From Pyronema omphalodes (Eukaryota; Ascomycota; Pezizomycetes; Pezizales; Pyronemataceae): DNA of 64,000 nt. Position 1 is the first letter of the stretch, and every line of letters begins with the position of its first letter. The DNA lies in NCBI GenBank assembly GCA_024516155.1, contig JAJJXM010000024.1:372001-436000 (forward strand). The letters are read 5' to 3'. Shown here in pieces: positions 50,040 to 60,499 of the stretch. Both the position numbers and the translations under genes were made by a program. A model generated the notes under the pieces. That model had not been told where the DNA came from and did not search any database. It worked only from the letters and a program-made list of their open reading frames with translations.

Positions 50040-50700
50040 AAAGTCAGCATAAAATGGTATGATACAGACTATGCCGGAGAGTTTTGGCCTGATACTTCGA
50101 CTGTGAAATGGGCAGGCCGATTGTGGATTCTAACTCATCAAATTGCTTGTCGTCTGAATTCTGATGTCAACCCATCGTCGAATATTATTGGATAAGTCTT
50201 TATAATTTGTCACTGATTATCTCATCTAGGTATTAACATTAATCTATCCATGAAAACCAATCTCGGTCGCGTGGATATGGCCGTGTGATACTTTATATAC
50301 CAGAGACTTTTGGCCTGACACTTCGGCTGTGTGATGGGGAGAAATGTCATAACGTATCACTCATCAACTCGCCGCGTTGTATGAATCCTGATCTCCCCCC
50401 ATCATCGGATATAATTGAATGAGTTCCCGTAATTTTATCAGTGATTATATCATCTAGCTAATATCATTCATATCGCTAAAAACCCACGGCCATGTGATAC
50501 TTCATATGGCAGAGAGTTCTGGCCTGACACTTCGACCGTGTCATGGCAGCCATATCATGAATTCTCACTCATCTCCTCACCTGCATGAATCTTGATTTCA
50601 CTTTATCATCGGATATTATTGAATGAGTATTTGTAATTTTGAAATCAATTGCCTCGGCCACATATACGCATTAAACTATCTACAAAAAACCAAATCATGA
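50040..50700. repeat. Tandem array of about 215-bp units (three copies)
   Basis: Units begin near 50056, 50283 and 50492. Each has GTGATACTT-ATA, AGAG-TTTTGGCCTGACACTTCG, CTGTG-ATGGG, ATCATCGGATAT-ATTGAATGAG and a TAATTTTATCA-TGATTA block. A fourth copy lies at 48290. The array sits between the gene at 49345 and the 3' end of the gene at 50737. Confidence 0.8.
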
Positions 50701-50736
50701 ATCATCTATCCCCGAATATCCACGTCATCTCCACCA

Positions 50737-52065
50737 CTAAAACATCCCCGGCGGAGCTTCCGCTTCCATTTCTTCAAACGTCTCCTTCGGAATCTTCTCT
50801 ATCACCGCTGATAGTGGCGAAGCAATAGGATCCACCCTCTTCTCCATACCAATACCCGCCTGTCTCTCTTCCTCCATCTGGAACTGCGCATCCTCAATTA
50901 ACTCCTGATATATAACCCCCCACTTCTCAAACCTCTCCCTATTCCCCCTCCAAATCTCCAATCCATCTAGATTCTCCCCCTCAATCTCCATCCTTCCAAC
51001 CATCTCATCAGCCTTCATCCACATCTCTTTCATCAACTCATAATCATCCATCAACAACTCAATCGCTCTCTCAAGCCGCGGTGAGTCGCTGACCATGAAA
51101 CATTCCATCACCGTGCGATGAACGGAGAGTCGTTGTACCCTCATATCACCTCTAGGTTCGTAGAGAAAGTGCTTGGGGTTTAAGACAGTAGCTAGCGGGG
51201 AATGGGTTTCTACACTGACGGGACGGGTGATGCTGTGAGTTGATGGCACGATGAGGGATTGGAAGGAGTGGCAGGATACGCGGGGAGATTTCGGATAGTT
51301 TGGGGTGTTATTTGATGGCGGGGTGTTGACGATGGTGTCGAGGCTTAGGTGGGGTTTTTGTTTGCTGTGGGTTGGTGATTGCGGTGGATCTTCCAGGTGG
51401 TCGAAATCTGATGGGTAGGGCTGATATTGTGGAGGTGATGGGGGTTGCGGATTTTGTGATTGCTGAGGATTTTGATGGTATCTGTTCCGTGGATACTGTG
51501 TCTTTTGCGGTGGCTGTTCGTTTCTAACCACCGGCTGTGTTTTCATCGGCGGGCTTGATGGAGGCCTTACACCATTGCTTGACAAACCATGACTGGAATG
51601 CAGAGGACGCAGTGGCGGTGGTATTTCCCTAGTCCTACCATTCTCCACCGATCTTGTCGTCTGGCTATGAACCAAATTCTGACCTCCATTCTGCCCCGAA
51701 TTCCCCTGGTTATTCTTCACCTGCGTCCTTCCCCTCGTCGTAAACTCATTATCAACAGTCATATTCTTCCTTCCCAACAACCGATCAATAGTCGCCGAAT
51801 CTAAACCAGGACTTCCAGGCTCACTTGCTCGTCTTGCATACCTTGCACCAGTTCCATGATATCGCAAAGGTGTCTTAGTTGGTGCCGAAGGAGAAGGCCT
51901 AGCCGGAGCTGTTTCTAGACGCTTGATTTCATGGCCTTCGGTAAAGCGGTTGAAAACAACGTGACGAGCTTCGCGGAATTCTGGAGCGGCGGCATTGGAG
52001 ATCATAATAACGGGACCTGTGGCGAGGTTTGGATTGGCATGGAGGATACGGTGTTTAATACTCAT
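50737..52065 (-). CDS. Hypothetical protein with Gln/Asn/Pro-rich middle and helical C-terminus
   Basis: A single exon of 442 aa counted from the ATG at 52065 (MSIKHRILHANPNLATGPVI); an open stretch of 41 codons upstream has no ATG. Residues 1-60 look folded (VIMISNAAAPEFREARHVVF, NRFTEGHEIKR). Residues 60-290 are disordered, rich in Gln, Asn, Pro and Ser (QNPQQSQNPQPPSPPQYQP). The C-terminal 130 residues are helical and acidic (LERAIELLMDDYELMKEMWM, IYQELIEDAQFQMEEERQ). No localisation signal is seen. I do not recognise it; conserved ends with a low-complexity middle are typical of scaffold-like fungal proteins. Confidence 0.7.
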   Translation of the reverse strand: MSIKHRILHANPNLATGPVIMISNAAAPEFREARHVVFNRFTEGHEIKRLETAPARPSPSAPTKTPLRYHGTGARYARRASEPGSPGLDSATIDRLLGRKNMTVDNEFTTRGRTQVKNNQGNSGQNGGQNLVHSQTTRSVENGRTREIPPPLRPLHSSHGLSSNGVRPPSSPPMKTQPVVRNEQPPQKTQYPRNRYHQNPQQSQNPQPPSPPQYQPYPSDFDHLEDPPQSPTHSKQKPHLSLDTIVNTPPSNNTPNYPKSPRVSCHSFQSLIVPSTHSITRPVSVETHSPLATVLNPKHFLYEPRGDMRVQRLSVHRTVMECFMVSDSPRLERAIELLMDDYELMKEMWMKADEMVGRMEIEGENLDGLEIWRGNRERFEKWGVIYQELIEDAQFQMEEERQAGIGMEKRVDPIASPLSAVIEKIPKETFEEMEAEAPPGMF

Positions 52066-52802
52066 TGGAACTGATGATAGGTGATAGGTGATATGTGATG
52101 GGTATAACTGCTGATAATTGTGAAAGGTGTATTTGTGGGGTTTTTTGCTATGTTTTTTTTTCGAAGGGATGTGTTGATCGGTATGCAATTTGTTTCGTAT
52201 AGCCGGAATGTGGGATAGAGATTTGGGGAGCAGCGCGCTGTACCGAAGGTCATCAGGGGATATGGAAGGGCTGTTATGGATATTTCATTATTAGGGTCCC
52301 TGCATATGGCAGGAACTTGGAACTTCTGATAGTGCTGATCTGATGGCTGGCCGCTGACATCAAGTTGAGCCGTTGAGGATGGCGGTTTGATGGCCTTCGC
52401 CGCGCATGAGACACGGAAAAATATGTAAGGACGATATAGTGAATTATGGAGCGGGTTTGATCATATGTATGCGCGGCTTATGGCTTGGTTTATGCCCGTT
52501 GAGAATTGGCGAGGTAATAGGCGGGGTGGCGTAAGGGGGTATGTAAGGGAATGAAAGTGGGGGTTGTGACACAATCAGCGTTAATGTCGCTGAGTTGCAA
52601 GTGAGGTATCACTGTCGGAATATGAAGCATTAGTTTATTGATGCCAATAGTGATTTACATACAGAGTTTAATTAATTCCAGGCACTATAGCGGGAAGAAG
52701 GTATTAGTTAATTCAAGGTATTATTGCTGTAGAAAAAGAGGTATTAATTAATTAGAGGCAAAAGCTGCAAAGCATCGCAAAATCCTCACCAAATAAGCTT
52801 TA
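52066..52802. other. Intergenic DNA with a short TAATTAATT repeat
   Basis: Three copies of AGTTTAATTAATTCC / TTAGTTAATTCAAGG / TATTAATTAATTAGAGG lie at about 52665-52760, just beyond the 3' end of the gene at 52803. Confidence 0.45.
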
Positions 52803-53948
52803 TCATGCCGTGTGTAACCATTCCTCCGCATCATGAAAGATGTCATCCTTTTCGTCCTCCTCAAAATGCATTTTTTCACGCTCACGTGTGTTCTCCACAT
52901 CTTCCTCTTCCTCTTCCTCATCGTCCTCCTCATCCCATTCACTAACGCTATCATAACCCTCATGCTCATCACCAACCCCATCGCCAAAGGTAACTGCATC
53001 ATCCAACACAACCGTCCTATTCCATCTCACCTCATTGCTTTCGCTATCCCTATTTCTCCCACCACGTGCGAAAATCCAATAATCCCCGGTCTTTCTATAC
53101 AACTCGCATAATTTCTTCATACTTATCCCATCCACCTCGGGAAACAACGCCACTTTTCCAGGCTTTGTTTTCCACAAGACCTGACGGGTGACGTGCAATT
53201 TCTCCAACCGCTCCGAAACTTCTTCCATGGTAAGATAGACCGGTATATTGTGTTGAAATTTCGTATTCCAAGTTCTAGCCTGTCGGCCATTATAATCAAA
53301 CTCATCGTCATCCGAAAATATCACAATCTCAGAGCTGTCATCACTATCACTAAAACTATCAAAATCATTAATTCCAACGCGTCGCGTTTCGCTGTCGGTA
53401 GGTGACGCGGTAACAAACCCGCTTTCTGGATCAGAGAAATCATCAAAAGACGCGTCTGAATCCCAGGGGTCCATAATCCCATGATTCTCGTCACTGTCGT
53501 CATGTTCGAAAATGTTGATGTCGAATGGGTCGATGTAGTCGAGTGTTTCTTCGTCGGTGTTGTCGAACGGATCGTCGATGGACGCGGAGATCTCGGTGGT
53601 TGCAACGCCAACGCGCATGTCGCCGCTAGCTAAATCAACCTGGTCGGTTACTAGGGCAACGCATTTAGTAATACCCTTGATGTCTGTTGTTTCTTTATCG
53701 CTGATGGATATTTTATCGTTTTGAGGATTGTCGCTGGTGTCGATGTCGTTATCAGATAATTGTTCGTCGTGAAATTCATGTTCCTCGCTGTCGTTCTTAT
53801 CCTTCTTCAAGCAACCAATCATGATCCTATCATCTTTACCCCTGCCATGATCTGAGTCACCTGACTCATGTAACGCATCTGACTCCTCCGATACCTCTGA
53901 CTCAATGTGATCTGGTGTCATCGCCTTCTTGCTGGATAACCGAAGCAT
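52803..53948 (-). CDS. Hypothetical highly acidic protein
   Basis: A single exon of 381 aa from the ATG at 53948 (MLRLSSKKAMTPDH); an upstream TTG extension is unlikely. Residues 10-235 are rich in Asp, Glu and Ser (DPFDNTDEETLDYIDPFD, DDSSEIVIFSDDDEFD). A more ordered segment follows at about 240-310 (YLTMEEVSERLEKLHVTRQV, ALFPEVDGISMKKLCELYRK, DYWIFARGG). A Glu/Asp run (DEEDDEEEEEEDVE) closes the protein. No signal peptide. An acidic, chaperone-like or chromatin-associated role is possible but nothing specific supports it. Confidence 0.65.
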   Translation of the reverse strand: MLRLSSKKAMTPDHIESEVSEESDALHESGDSDHGRGKDDRIMIGCLKKDKNDSEEHEFHDEQLSDNDIDTSDNPQNDKISISDKETTDIKGITKCVALVTDQVDLASGDMRVGVATTEISASIDDPFDNTDEETLDYIDPFDINIFEHDDSDENHGIMDPWDSDASFDDFSDPESGFVTASPTDSETRRVGINDFDSFSDSDDSSEIVIFSDDDEFDYNGRQARTWNTKFQHNIPVYLTMEEVSERLEKLHVTRQVLWKTKPGKVALFPEVDGISMKKLCELYRKTGDYWIFARGGRNRDSESNEVRWNRTVVLDDAVTFGDGVGDEHEGYDSVSEWDEEDDEEEEEEDVENTREREKMHFEEDEKDDIFHDAEEWLHTA

Positions 53949-54865
53949 ATTATGACTGATTGTTGTAAGTGGCGTCCGATATAGTAGTTTCAATAACAAT
54001 GATTTGCTGTTGTTAATGTCCGATAGTCACGTAAATATCTGTTAATTCCGTTAGTTATATATGGATTTAGCGTTTGGTTAATACCTTGGCACTAGCCCAA
54101 AGGGGCCGACTTTGATTCGGAGATGGGTCATTTCGGTGATGCTGAGAGCTTAGTTTGTCGAGCGGGTGATTAGAATTTGCGGATTTATAGATATACAGGA
54201 ATACCATTATACGTGGGAAAGATTGATTTGGGTTGGGGGCGGGATTCTTAATGACGTCGCAAGGTTGACGATACGCTTGATGCTGTTCATGATTGTCGGG
54301 GAGGTGTGTTCGACACTGAGGAATGGTTAATAGATAGGGCTTGGAAGGAAAAGAAATTATACAGCAGTAGGGTTGAAGAAAACCCTAGACATTAGGGTTG
54401 GGGTGGAACATTTGGTTAGGTGATTCTGGAACGGATTAACCACGTCCAGGATCGCGAGGAAGACGTCGGTTATCACTCGGCAATAAATGGGCGTCAATTA
54501 CTGTCCATTACGTCTAGAATACACGTTACATTGCGTGATAATTTTATCCAACATGTTTTTTTTTAATAATTATTTTGTCTCAAAAAAAAAGTTGAAGTAC
54601 AAGCAAGCCTCATGTCCCACCCGCCTCAAAAACGTAAGAGAAAAGCAAAACTAAAAAAATAAAACCCCAAAACGTAAAACGCAGAATTCAAAATTCAAAA
54701 TTCTACCAATTTCTTCCCAACACCATATGCCAAAATCATTATCTCCTTCTCCCTCGGCGCCATGAAATTGCCAAAATCACACCGCAACCAAAATCACAAA
54801 AAAAAACAAAAAATAATGAAAAAAAAAAACACAAAAAAAACGGCGAATCAAAATTCTCCACATTT
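53949..54865. other. Intergenic DNA; homopolymer A-rich tract at 54590-54845
   Basis: No gene is seen. The stretch before the stop codon of the next gene has many runs of six to nine A, probably the 3' untranslated region of the minus-strand gene at 54866 read from the other strand. Confidence 0.45.
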
Positions 54866-55546
54866 CTAAGCCCCCGAAAGCAACCCCTCATAATACCCCT
54901 TCTCACTATCCCATCCCAGTTCGTTATCCAACCAATCCATCAATTCCTCCACTGTCTGAGCTTCCAGACCCTCATCCTTATCCATTCCCTCCACCCCCTC
55001 ACCCGAGTCCATAGTCCCACCCATCTGCTGCTCCTTCCCCAGCTCCATCTTCTTCTGGTCTTGAACAGACTTCGCATCACGCCGCTGTTGATAAGCCCTA
55101 GCCATCGCATTAAAGTAATCTTTACTTCTCATATACCGATGATGACCCTCAAAGTCTCGGTTCCCAGAAATAATTTCGTCGTCATCGGCATCGGATTCGG
55201 AATCAGTTTCTTCGGGGTCCATAACGGCATCGATTTTGATATCCATATGGGGATTGTTAAGATGCTCGTCGATATCGCCGGAGTTGAAGTAGGGGATTGT
55301 GGAGTCCAGGTCAGTGGCCTTGGAAGGGGTGTTTGAGAATTTGATGTTGATTCTGATGTTGGTGTTGACTTCGTGGTTGGTGTTAGGGTTGGTGTTGGGG
55401 TTGGCAACGGCGTCGGTGTCTTTGGTGTTCATATCCCCGGGAACTGTAGCAGCGGCAGGAACAGCATTTTGTCCTAGTTCAGCATGCTCGGTTGCCGTGA
55501 ATGTTACTTGGGAATATGGGAGAGGGTTGAGGTTGTAGGATGTCAT
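54866..55546 (-). CDS. Hypothetical acidic protein with Asn/Thr-rich tract
   Basis: A single exon of 226 aa from the ATG at 55546 (MTSYNLNPLPYSQVTFTATE); the longer frame upstream starts with TTG. Residues 45-75 carry PNTNPNTN-type repeats, 100-130 a DPEETDSESDADDDE acidic run, 130-165 a basic helical piece (HHRYMRSKDYFNAMARAYQQ), and 195-225 an acidic helix (VEELMDWLDNELGWDSEKGY). Soluble; family unknown. Confidence 0.62.
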   Translation of the reverse strand: MTSYNLNPLPYSQVTFTATEHAELGQNAVPAAATVPGDMNTKDTDAVANPNTNPNTNHEVNTNIRINIKFSNTPSKATDLDSTIPYFNSGDIDEHLNNPHMDIKIDAVMDPEETDSESDADDDEIISGNRDFEGHHRYMRSKDYFNAMARAYQQRRDAKSVQDQKKMELGKEQQMGGTMDSGEGVEGMDKDEGLEAQTVEELMDWLDNELGWDSEKGYYEGLLSGA

Positions 55547-56472
55547 GGTTGATGATAGATGTGGAGATATAGAGATATGGAGATGCGTAGACAACTGGTT
55601 GTGGGAGTGCTTTCGGTTTTAGTTGTTACAACTCGGTGGTGGTGGTGATTGGTACTGATGTTGGTACTGGTACTGGTGTCGATGCTGGTGTTACGTATTT
55701 GATATTGGTTCCGTGTTTGCAGCGTAGAAAACGGTTAGCTTGAGAGGACGCGGTTCGTAGTCAGTGGTAAGCAGGGAGGAAGTCAGCAACCGAAAGATTG
55801 ACTACTTTTTATACCCCGGGTTCAAGTCAACAACCGCAATAGATATATGTTCACACATGATCATGCTTGTTGCGGTTTATTCGGGGATATAGAAAGGCAG
55901 GGAAGTTGGTTGTGATAATAGGAACCAACTACGGCTGGATATAGAATGATTTGAATTGGCTTCAATGGGGACTGGCGTAAATGTTATTTCATTTTATGGA
56001 TTTTCCCATTGTACGATTTGGGAAAAAAAAAGGGTTTACAAGTATGGTACTTGATAGATAAAACTTCGTTGCAGTAAATGTGAGACATCTTTGGTATTAT
56101 GAAAACTAACTTTGCTCTAAGTAATGATATTTTCAGGTCAACCCAATGTACAGATCTTGCAAAAGAACCCTTGCTGACCACCATCAGACTCCCACGGACT
56201 CAAAACAACAGTTTATGTCTCCCATATTCTTAGCATAAGTCTTCTAGAAATGTCGAAAATGACTCTACCGTGTGACAAAGACCAGTCCAACCCAAGATGG
56301 AAACCACTTGTATGGCTCCAAATTAATTATATTTCTTCTCTTTATTTATGGCTTCCTGATGAACTATATTCACGTTAATCTTACACTTCCTTCAGAGGGT
56401 GGACAAGGCGTAGAATTACAAACCTAATTACTTCCTATCATAACGTCTGTCGATAGCATAGGAAGTTCCAGT
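55547..56472. other. Intergenic DNA with no supported gene
   Basis: It includes a GGTGTTGGTACTG-type imperfect repeat (55635-55700), probably in the leader of the gene at 54866. Confidence 0.45.
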
Positions 56473-57075
56473 TTATATACCGGAATGACGTGGATAATAC
56501 CCGTATTGGGAACTGGGCAAACGCGAAGCAGTGGTTGTACTCTCTCTCGTAGGGATCGGACCCATAAGTTTAATTTCCCGCGGCGGTGAAGCCGCATTCT
56601 CTTCCTTCTTATCACTCTCCTGGCTTCCATTCCCTCCATAACGACGCATCAAAACCATCTCAATCGGGGTACCATATATCGCAGGATCAGCAACCAGCGG
56701 ATTATTCCGTTTAACAACAACTGGTTTCGGCACGCCCGGTAACCAAGGAAACCACTGTTGAAACCAAGTCTTGGGGGCAACACGACGCTGAAGACGACCT
56801 TCTGCATCTGTTATGTCGTCGTTAAGAACAACACGACGAAATCTAGGTGCATGAATGATATAGCAGTCGATAATGAACCAGAAAAAGATTCCAAGAAGGA
56901 AGATGAGGATGAATATCATTCCTAGGGTACTGCCGCGGCAGTGGAGATCGCACCAGGGTGCTGCTAGGAAGGTAGTCTCGTTGAGGCCAAATCCGGGGAG
57001 ACGTGGGTCGTAGCCTTCGTAGTGGAAGTCGGGCCCCATGGGGTAGTCCTCATTATAGGCGATAGGCCCTGCCAT
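56473..57075 (-). CDS. Single-pass membrane protein, hypothetical
   Basis: A single exon of 200 aa from the ATG at 57075 (MAGPIAYNEDYPMGPDFHYE). There is no cleavable signal peptide. A Pro/Gly/Tyr-rich outer or lumenal segment carries two cysteines (WCDLHC, 41-46). One strong span lies at about 49-73 (TLGMIFILIFLLGIFFWFII). The cytosolic tail has a basic/aromatic block (PKTWFQQWFPWLPG) and a disordered Ser/Thr end. It is the first of three consecutive minus-strand genes with membrane spans near disordered tails (with 57582 and 58266). Confidence 0.68.
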   Translation of the reverse strand: MAGPIAYNEDYPMGPDFHYEGYDPRLPGFGLNETTFLAAPWCDLHCRGSTLGMIFILIFLLGIFFWFIIDCYIIHAPRFRRVVLNDDITDAEGRLQRRVAPKTWFQQWFPWLPGVPKPVVVKRNNPLVADPAIYGTPIEMVLMRRYGGNGSQESDKKEENAASPPREIKLMGPIPTRESTTTASRLPSSQYGYYPRHSGI

Positions 57076-57581
57076 CGGAAGGTATGGCTAATCATGGGTG
57101 AGCATTTGATTGCTGGACTGGAGAGAATAGTGAATGGCAAACTGCGGGGGACTTACGAAGGTTAGGCGTTATCACTGGCTGGTAGGAGTGGGTGTCGAGG
57201 TATTATGAGCGTGAATGGCAAGAGTTGCGGGGTGAGTGCGTGACAGAACGCGGTCCCTATGAATTTGCAGGGGGGGTTGTCGCAGCCAGACTCGAATGAC
57301 CTGAGGTGATGATGAACTTCGCTCAACCCTTCATAAATCAGCCACTTCCCCAGCCACAAAGTTACACATAAACAGGTAAGTATCTTTGGAGGACGACAAC
57401 AATACTTCCGCAGTCTGACTTGGTACACCAAAGCCTCTCATTCACAACAGGGAAAACAACCGAAGACCAGCATATTATTATGAAACGATTTTTAGTACCA
57501 CTGGTAGTAATAAAAATCTCAGAATAAACAAAAACAATGTCCCCAAGAGTATCACAAAGATATCCTACGTCTTTAACCCCA
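57076..57581. other. Intergenic DNA with no supported gene
   Basis: The region holds the 5' side of the gene at 56473; frames present overlap neither conserved motifs nor splice pairs that I could support. Confidence 0.4.
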
Positions 57582-57968
57582 CTACCGCCAAAGCCTAAAC
57601 CATCCTTTCTGTCGCCTAATGCCTTCCGTACCCGCCTCTCTCTCCTCAGCCCTAGCCTTTTTCCATCTCTGATATCTCTTCGACTTATAGCAACCATATA
57701 AGATTGCCACTAACACAGCCAATAGTAAAATCACAATCAGAACGCTCGGAACAGCCGTAATCAGGTGATATTTTTGAGTCTGAAATGGCTCTTCCGCCTT
57801 TTCATGGGGTGCCTGTTTCGCACTCTGCTCTACTCCCTTGCCAAGGCCGCTTGGAACACTAGAAGGCTGATTGATGGTTGTGGAATAGTACTGGGTAACC
57901 ATTGATGCTCTGATGGTTGTGGTGACCGTGGTTGTGATGGTGACGGTGGGTGCAATGTCATGCTGCAT
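57582..57968 (-). CDS. Thr-rich single-pass membrane protein, hypothetical
   Basis: A single exon of 128 aa from the ATG at 57968 (MQHDIAPTVTITTTVTTTIR). A Thr/Ser-rich N-terminal part of about 40 residues could be O-glycosylated if outside. One membrane span lies at about 71-92 (AVPSVLIVILLLAVLVAILY). A strongly basic tail follows (KSKRYQRWKKARAEEREAG, RRQKGWFRLWR), which by the positive-inside rule faces the cytosol. The layout resembles small fungal wall-stress-sensor-like or mucin-like type III proteins, but there is no cysteine-rich head. Confidence 0.62.
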   Translation of the reverse strand: MQHDIAPTVTITTTVTTTIRASMVTQYYSTTINQPSSVPSGLGKGVEQSAKQAPHEKAEEPFQTQKYHLITAVPSVLIVILLLAVLVAILYGCYKSKRYQRWKKARAEEREAGTEGIRRQKGWFRLWR

Positions 57969-58265
57969 CTTGTGGTGCGCGTTCAAGCCGAGTGATTGGT
58001 CAAGGGTATACTTGACAGAGTGGATTTAAAGACTCTGGGATTCGAAGAGATACGATTTAGGATTAGCAGGGTTGTTTGTTCGACTATAAGAGGATACGTG
58101 AGGAAGCGAATGTCTAGTTCATCGATCATCACGATGGTGGTGTTTGACACCCCATACACAGATTATCACCGAGTCTGAAACCACCATGCTGGACCCCTGC
58201 AGTTACAAATGCATAATATCAGCCACAAAATAAATCTATTGAACTCCGAAAATGCATAACATAAT

Positions 58266-59186
58266 CTACAACTCCACCACTTGCATCTCTGCCTGAGCCT
58301 TCAACATCTCCCGCTCAACCTTCTTCCTCTGTATCTCCTTTGCCCGCATCTCCTCCCTACTCTCCAGATTGTTTACGTCGTCGAACCACACACTCCTAAA
58401 ACCCACCCCCACCCAAAAGAAAAACCAACCCAAGCACCCCAGCATCGCAGCACACCCAATCCCAGCATACCAATAATCGAAATACTGATTCCCAAAAGCC
58501 TGTCCAGTAGCAATAGTAGCCATCATTGCTAATATCACCAACAAGATCACCAATGCCGGAACTTGGGATGATTTATCGTTAATTATTTTCGGCTTAGCAA
58601 GCTCGCCTTGTCTTCCTGGCCATGTAGTATTTGCCGTATGTCGCAGAGAGATGCCATGGGCTCTCATGGATGCTATTTCGAGATGTGAATAGCCTGCATC
58701 AGATCCATCAGCGCTGGTGCTGATCTGTTGGATGTCGATTGTGGCATGGTCCTTCTCGGATCTTGTTATGCTGTATGCGTAGCCTGCTGAGGAATAGCGA
58801 TTATGGTAGCGGTGATAGTTACGGGTGTGGCGAAGGCTGGTTGGGTCGCTGTAACGGTGGGATTGCTTTTGGTAACGTTGGGAGGAGGCTGTCTTGGTGC
58901 TGTCGGATAGAGATATGGATGGGTAGATAGGGGTACCATAGTCGTCTGTCCGGGGTGAATATAGAGAGGAAGCGGGCGAATCATAGCTGGAGTAACGGTG
59001 GGGAAACCTTGCGGTCGACTGATGGATTGGATCTTGCAGTGGGGTATCTGGGTTTTGAGACTGGTGATCCTGGGATTGGGATGAAAACCGCTGGGCGTTC
59101 TGAGAGCCTGGCGGAGCGTTGTTCTGATTTTCGTAGCCGGCTGGTTGACCCTGTGAAGAAGCATACCGTTGCTGGGACTGAGACAT
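58266..59186 (-). CDS. Two-span membrane protein with long Gln/Ser-rich N-terminus
   Basis: A single exon of 306 aa from the ATG at 59186 (MSQSQQRYASSQGQPAGYEN). Residues 1-150 are Gln/Ser/Asn/Tyr-rich and disordered with many SQ/SSP sites. Two membrane spans lie at about 208-229 (VPALVILLVILAMMATIATG) and 238-263 (YAGIGCAAMLGCLGWFFFWV). A charged helix closes the protein (LESREEMRAKEIQRKKVERE, MLKAQAEMQVVEL). N- and C-termini should both face the cytosol (hairpin). The family is not recognised. Confidence 0.68.
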   Translation of the reverse strand: MSQSQQRYASSQGQPAGYENQNNAPPGSQNAQRFSSQSQDHQSQNPDTPLQDPIHQSTARFPHRYSSYDSPASSLYSPRTDDYGTPIYPSISLSDSTKTASSQRYQKQSHRYSDPTSLRHTRNYHRYHNRYSSAGYAYSITRSEKDHATIDIQQISTSADGSDAGYSHLEIASMRAHGISLRHTANTTWPGRQGELAKPKIINDKSSQVPALVILLVILAMMATIATGQAFGNQYFDYWYAGIGCAAMLGCLGWFFFWVGVGFRSVWFDDVNNLESREEMRAKEIQRKKVEREMLKAQAEMQVVEL

Positions 59187-59840
59187 TGCTACTAATTGAC
59201 GTGCGTTATAGGTATTCAAAGATTGAGTAGACCTCAGTAGAGGTTGAGACTATTTGTAGTATGAATGCAAATGCGATTTCTCTCAGGAATATTCATTTTG
59301 TGCATGTTTGTTTGCCCTCATATAGAATTCCGTTGCATTTAAGGATTGAATATCCTGAAGAGGTGATTTCTCATGTTTTTGTCAAGGTTAGTCTAGAATA
59401 AAAACGGATAGGGAAGTTTGTTGTTAATTTTACTATTTTTGGACCTATTTGTGACCTACGCCAAGCCTTTTTATTATCTTGAGGGGAGTGTTCCGCAATC
59501 AACGCGTATCGCGCGTCTAATTTTCCCACGGCTGAACAAACCAGGGTGGAGGATGAAGCAAATGGCTATAATTCCAGTGAATAAGCTAAGACTCCACATC
59601 TTCTTCACAACTAAAAAGAACACGCCGTTAGCGACAGTAGCGACCTTTTTCAGCCAATCAACGCGATCATATCATCATCCCTTGCGCATCCCAGCACTGC
59701 TCCAACATAGATTGTTTTTGAGCCTCCGAAAGACACAATATTTTTTTCATCGAAATCGCGACTTTTCACTACAGCATCAGTACCCGAAGTCTTCGCACCA
59801 TTTATGCCGCATCGGAAACATACCCTGGCTACATCTCGAC
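59187..59840. other. Divergent intergenic region between 58266 and 59841 genes
   Basis: The genes on either side point away from each other, so the stretch should hold both promoters. No clear TATA box is seen. An open stretch upstream of 59841 is continuous with the gene but lacks an ATG. Confidence 0.4.
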
Positions 59841-60499
59841 ATGGCAAACACGAAGAAACCGATCCAACCCCCTCGGCAGCCTAGGGGTGTACGAGGACAT
59901 GACAGTGCGAAACGCATTCCGGATACAAATGGTGGCGTCACGAAAAAATCATTTGCACGATCCCTTCATGTTAAAACCGTCAAGGGGTACGAGGTCACCA
60001 AACGTGACATTGAGACGGACAACGTCCTTCGCGGGAAAATAATTGCACTTGAACAAATGGGGGTATACCCGGACCGGCCGTGTATGAGACTCCTTCTCAA
60101 TTATTCATAACAACTTCGAATTACCTGCAGGGACCAGATACTGACGTTCAGTAGATACTGAAATGCAATACGAGGAACCGAATTATTCAAAGGTCGTTAC
60201 TGATCCAACGGAAGTAATTCAGAAGCGAGTAGACGAAACTTTAAACAATAGCTTGGGCACCACGGAAACAGCCGTTCGTCTGCCAGATGATATGAGGATG
60301 GTGCACCGACTTGAGATGATGTATTATGACCATCTCCAAGCCGGTAATATTTGATCCATTGGCCTTCTTTATGTACAGGCGCTAATACTCAGATACAGAG
60401 CAAAAGAAGAAAGAACGCGAGAAGGAGCAATTGGAGTTTGATGAGAACATGCGGCTTATTGAACGCCTGAAACGAAGAAAAGTTGACGAACAACAATAA
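59841..60499 (+). CDS. Three-exon hypothetical basic protein with C-terminal coiled coil
   Basis: Exons 59841-60081, 60152-60343 and 60399-60499; introns are 70 nt (GTATGA...TTCAG) and 55 nt (GTAATA...TACAG). The product is 177 aa starting MANTKKPIQPPRQPRG. The N-terminal half is basic and disordered, with a short ordered segment (HVKTVKGYEVTKRDIETDNV, IIALEQMGVYPDRP). The second exon begins just before MQYEEPNYSKV. The C-terminus is a charged helix (EQKKKEREKEQLEFDENMRL, IERLKRRKVDEQQ). For intron 1 an acceptor at 60130 gives an early stop; the one at 60151 keeps the frame, though its branch site is close. A nuclear, nucleic-acid-associated role fits the charge but is not shown. Confidence 0.66.

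Noticed and set aside
50040..50700. Regularly spaced repeats resembling a CRISPR array
   Set aside because: Repeat units are about 215 bp, imperfect, with related rather than unique spacers, in a eukaryotic genome; they are ordinary tandem repeats.
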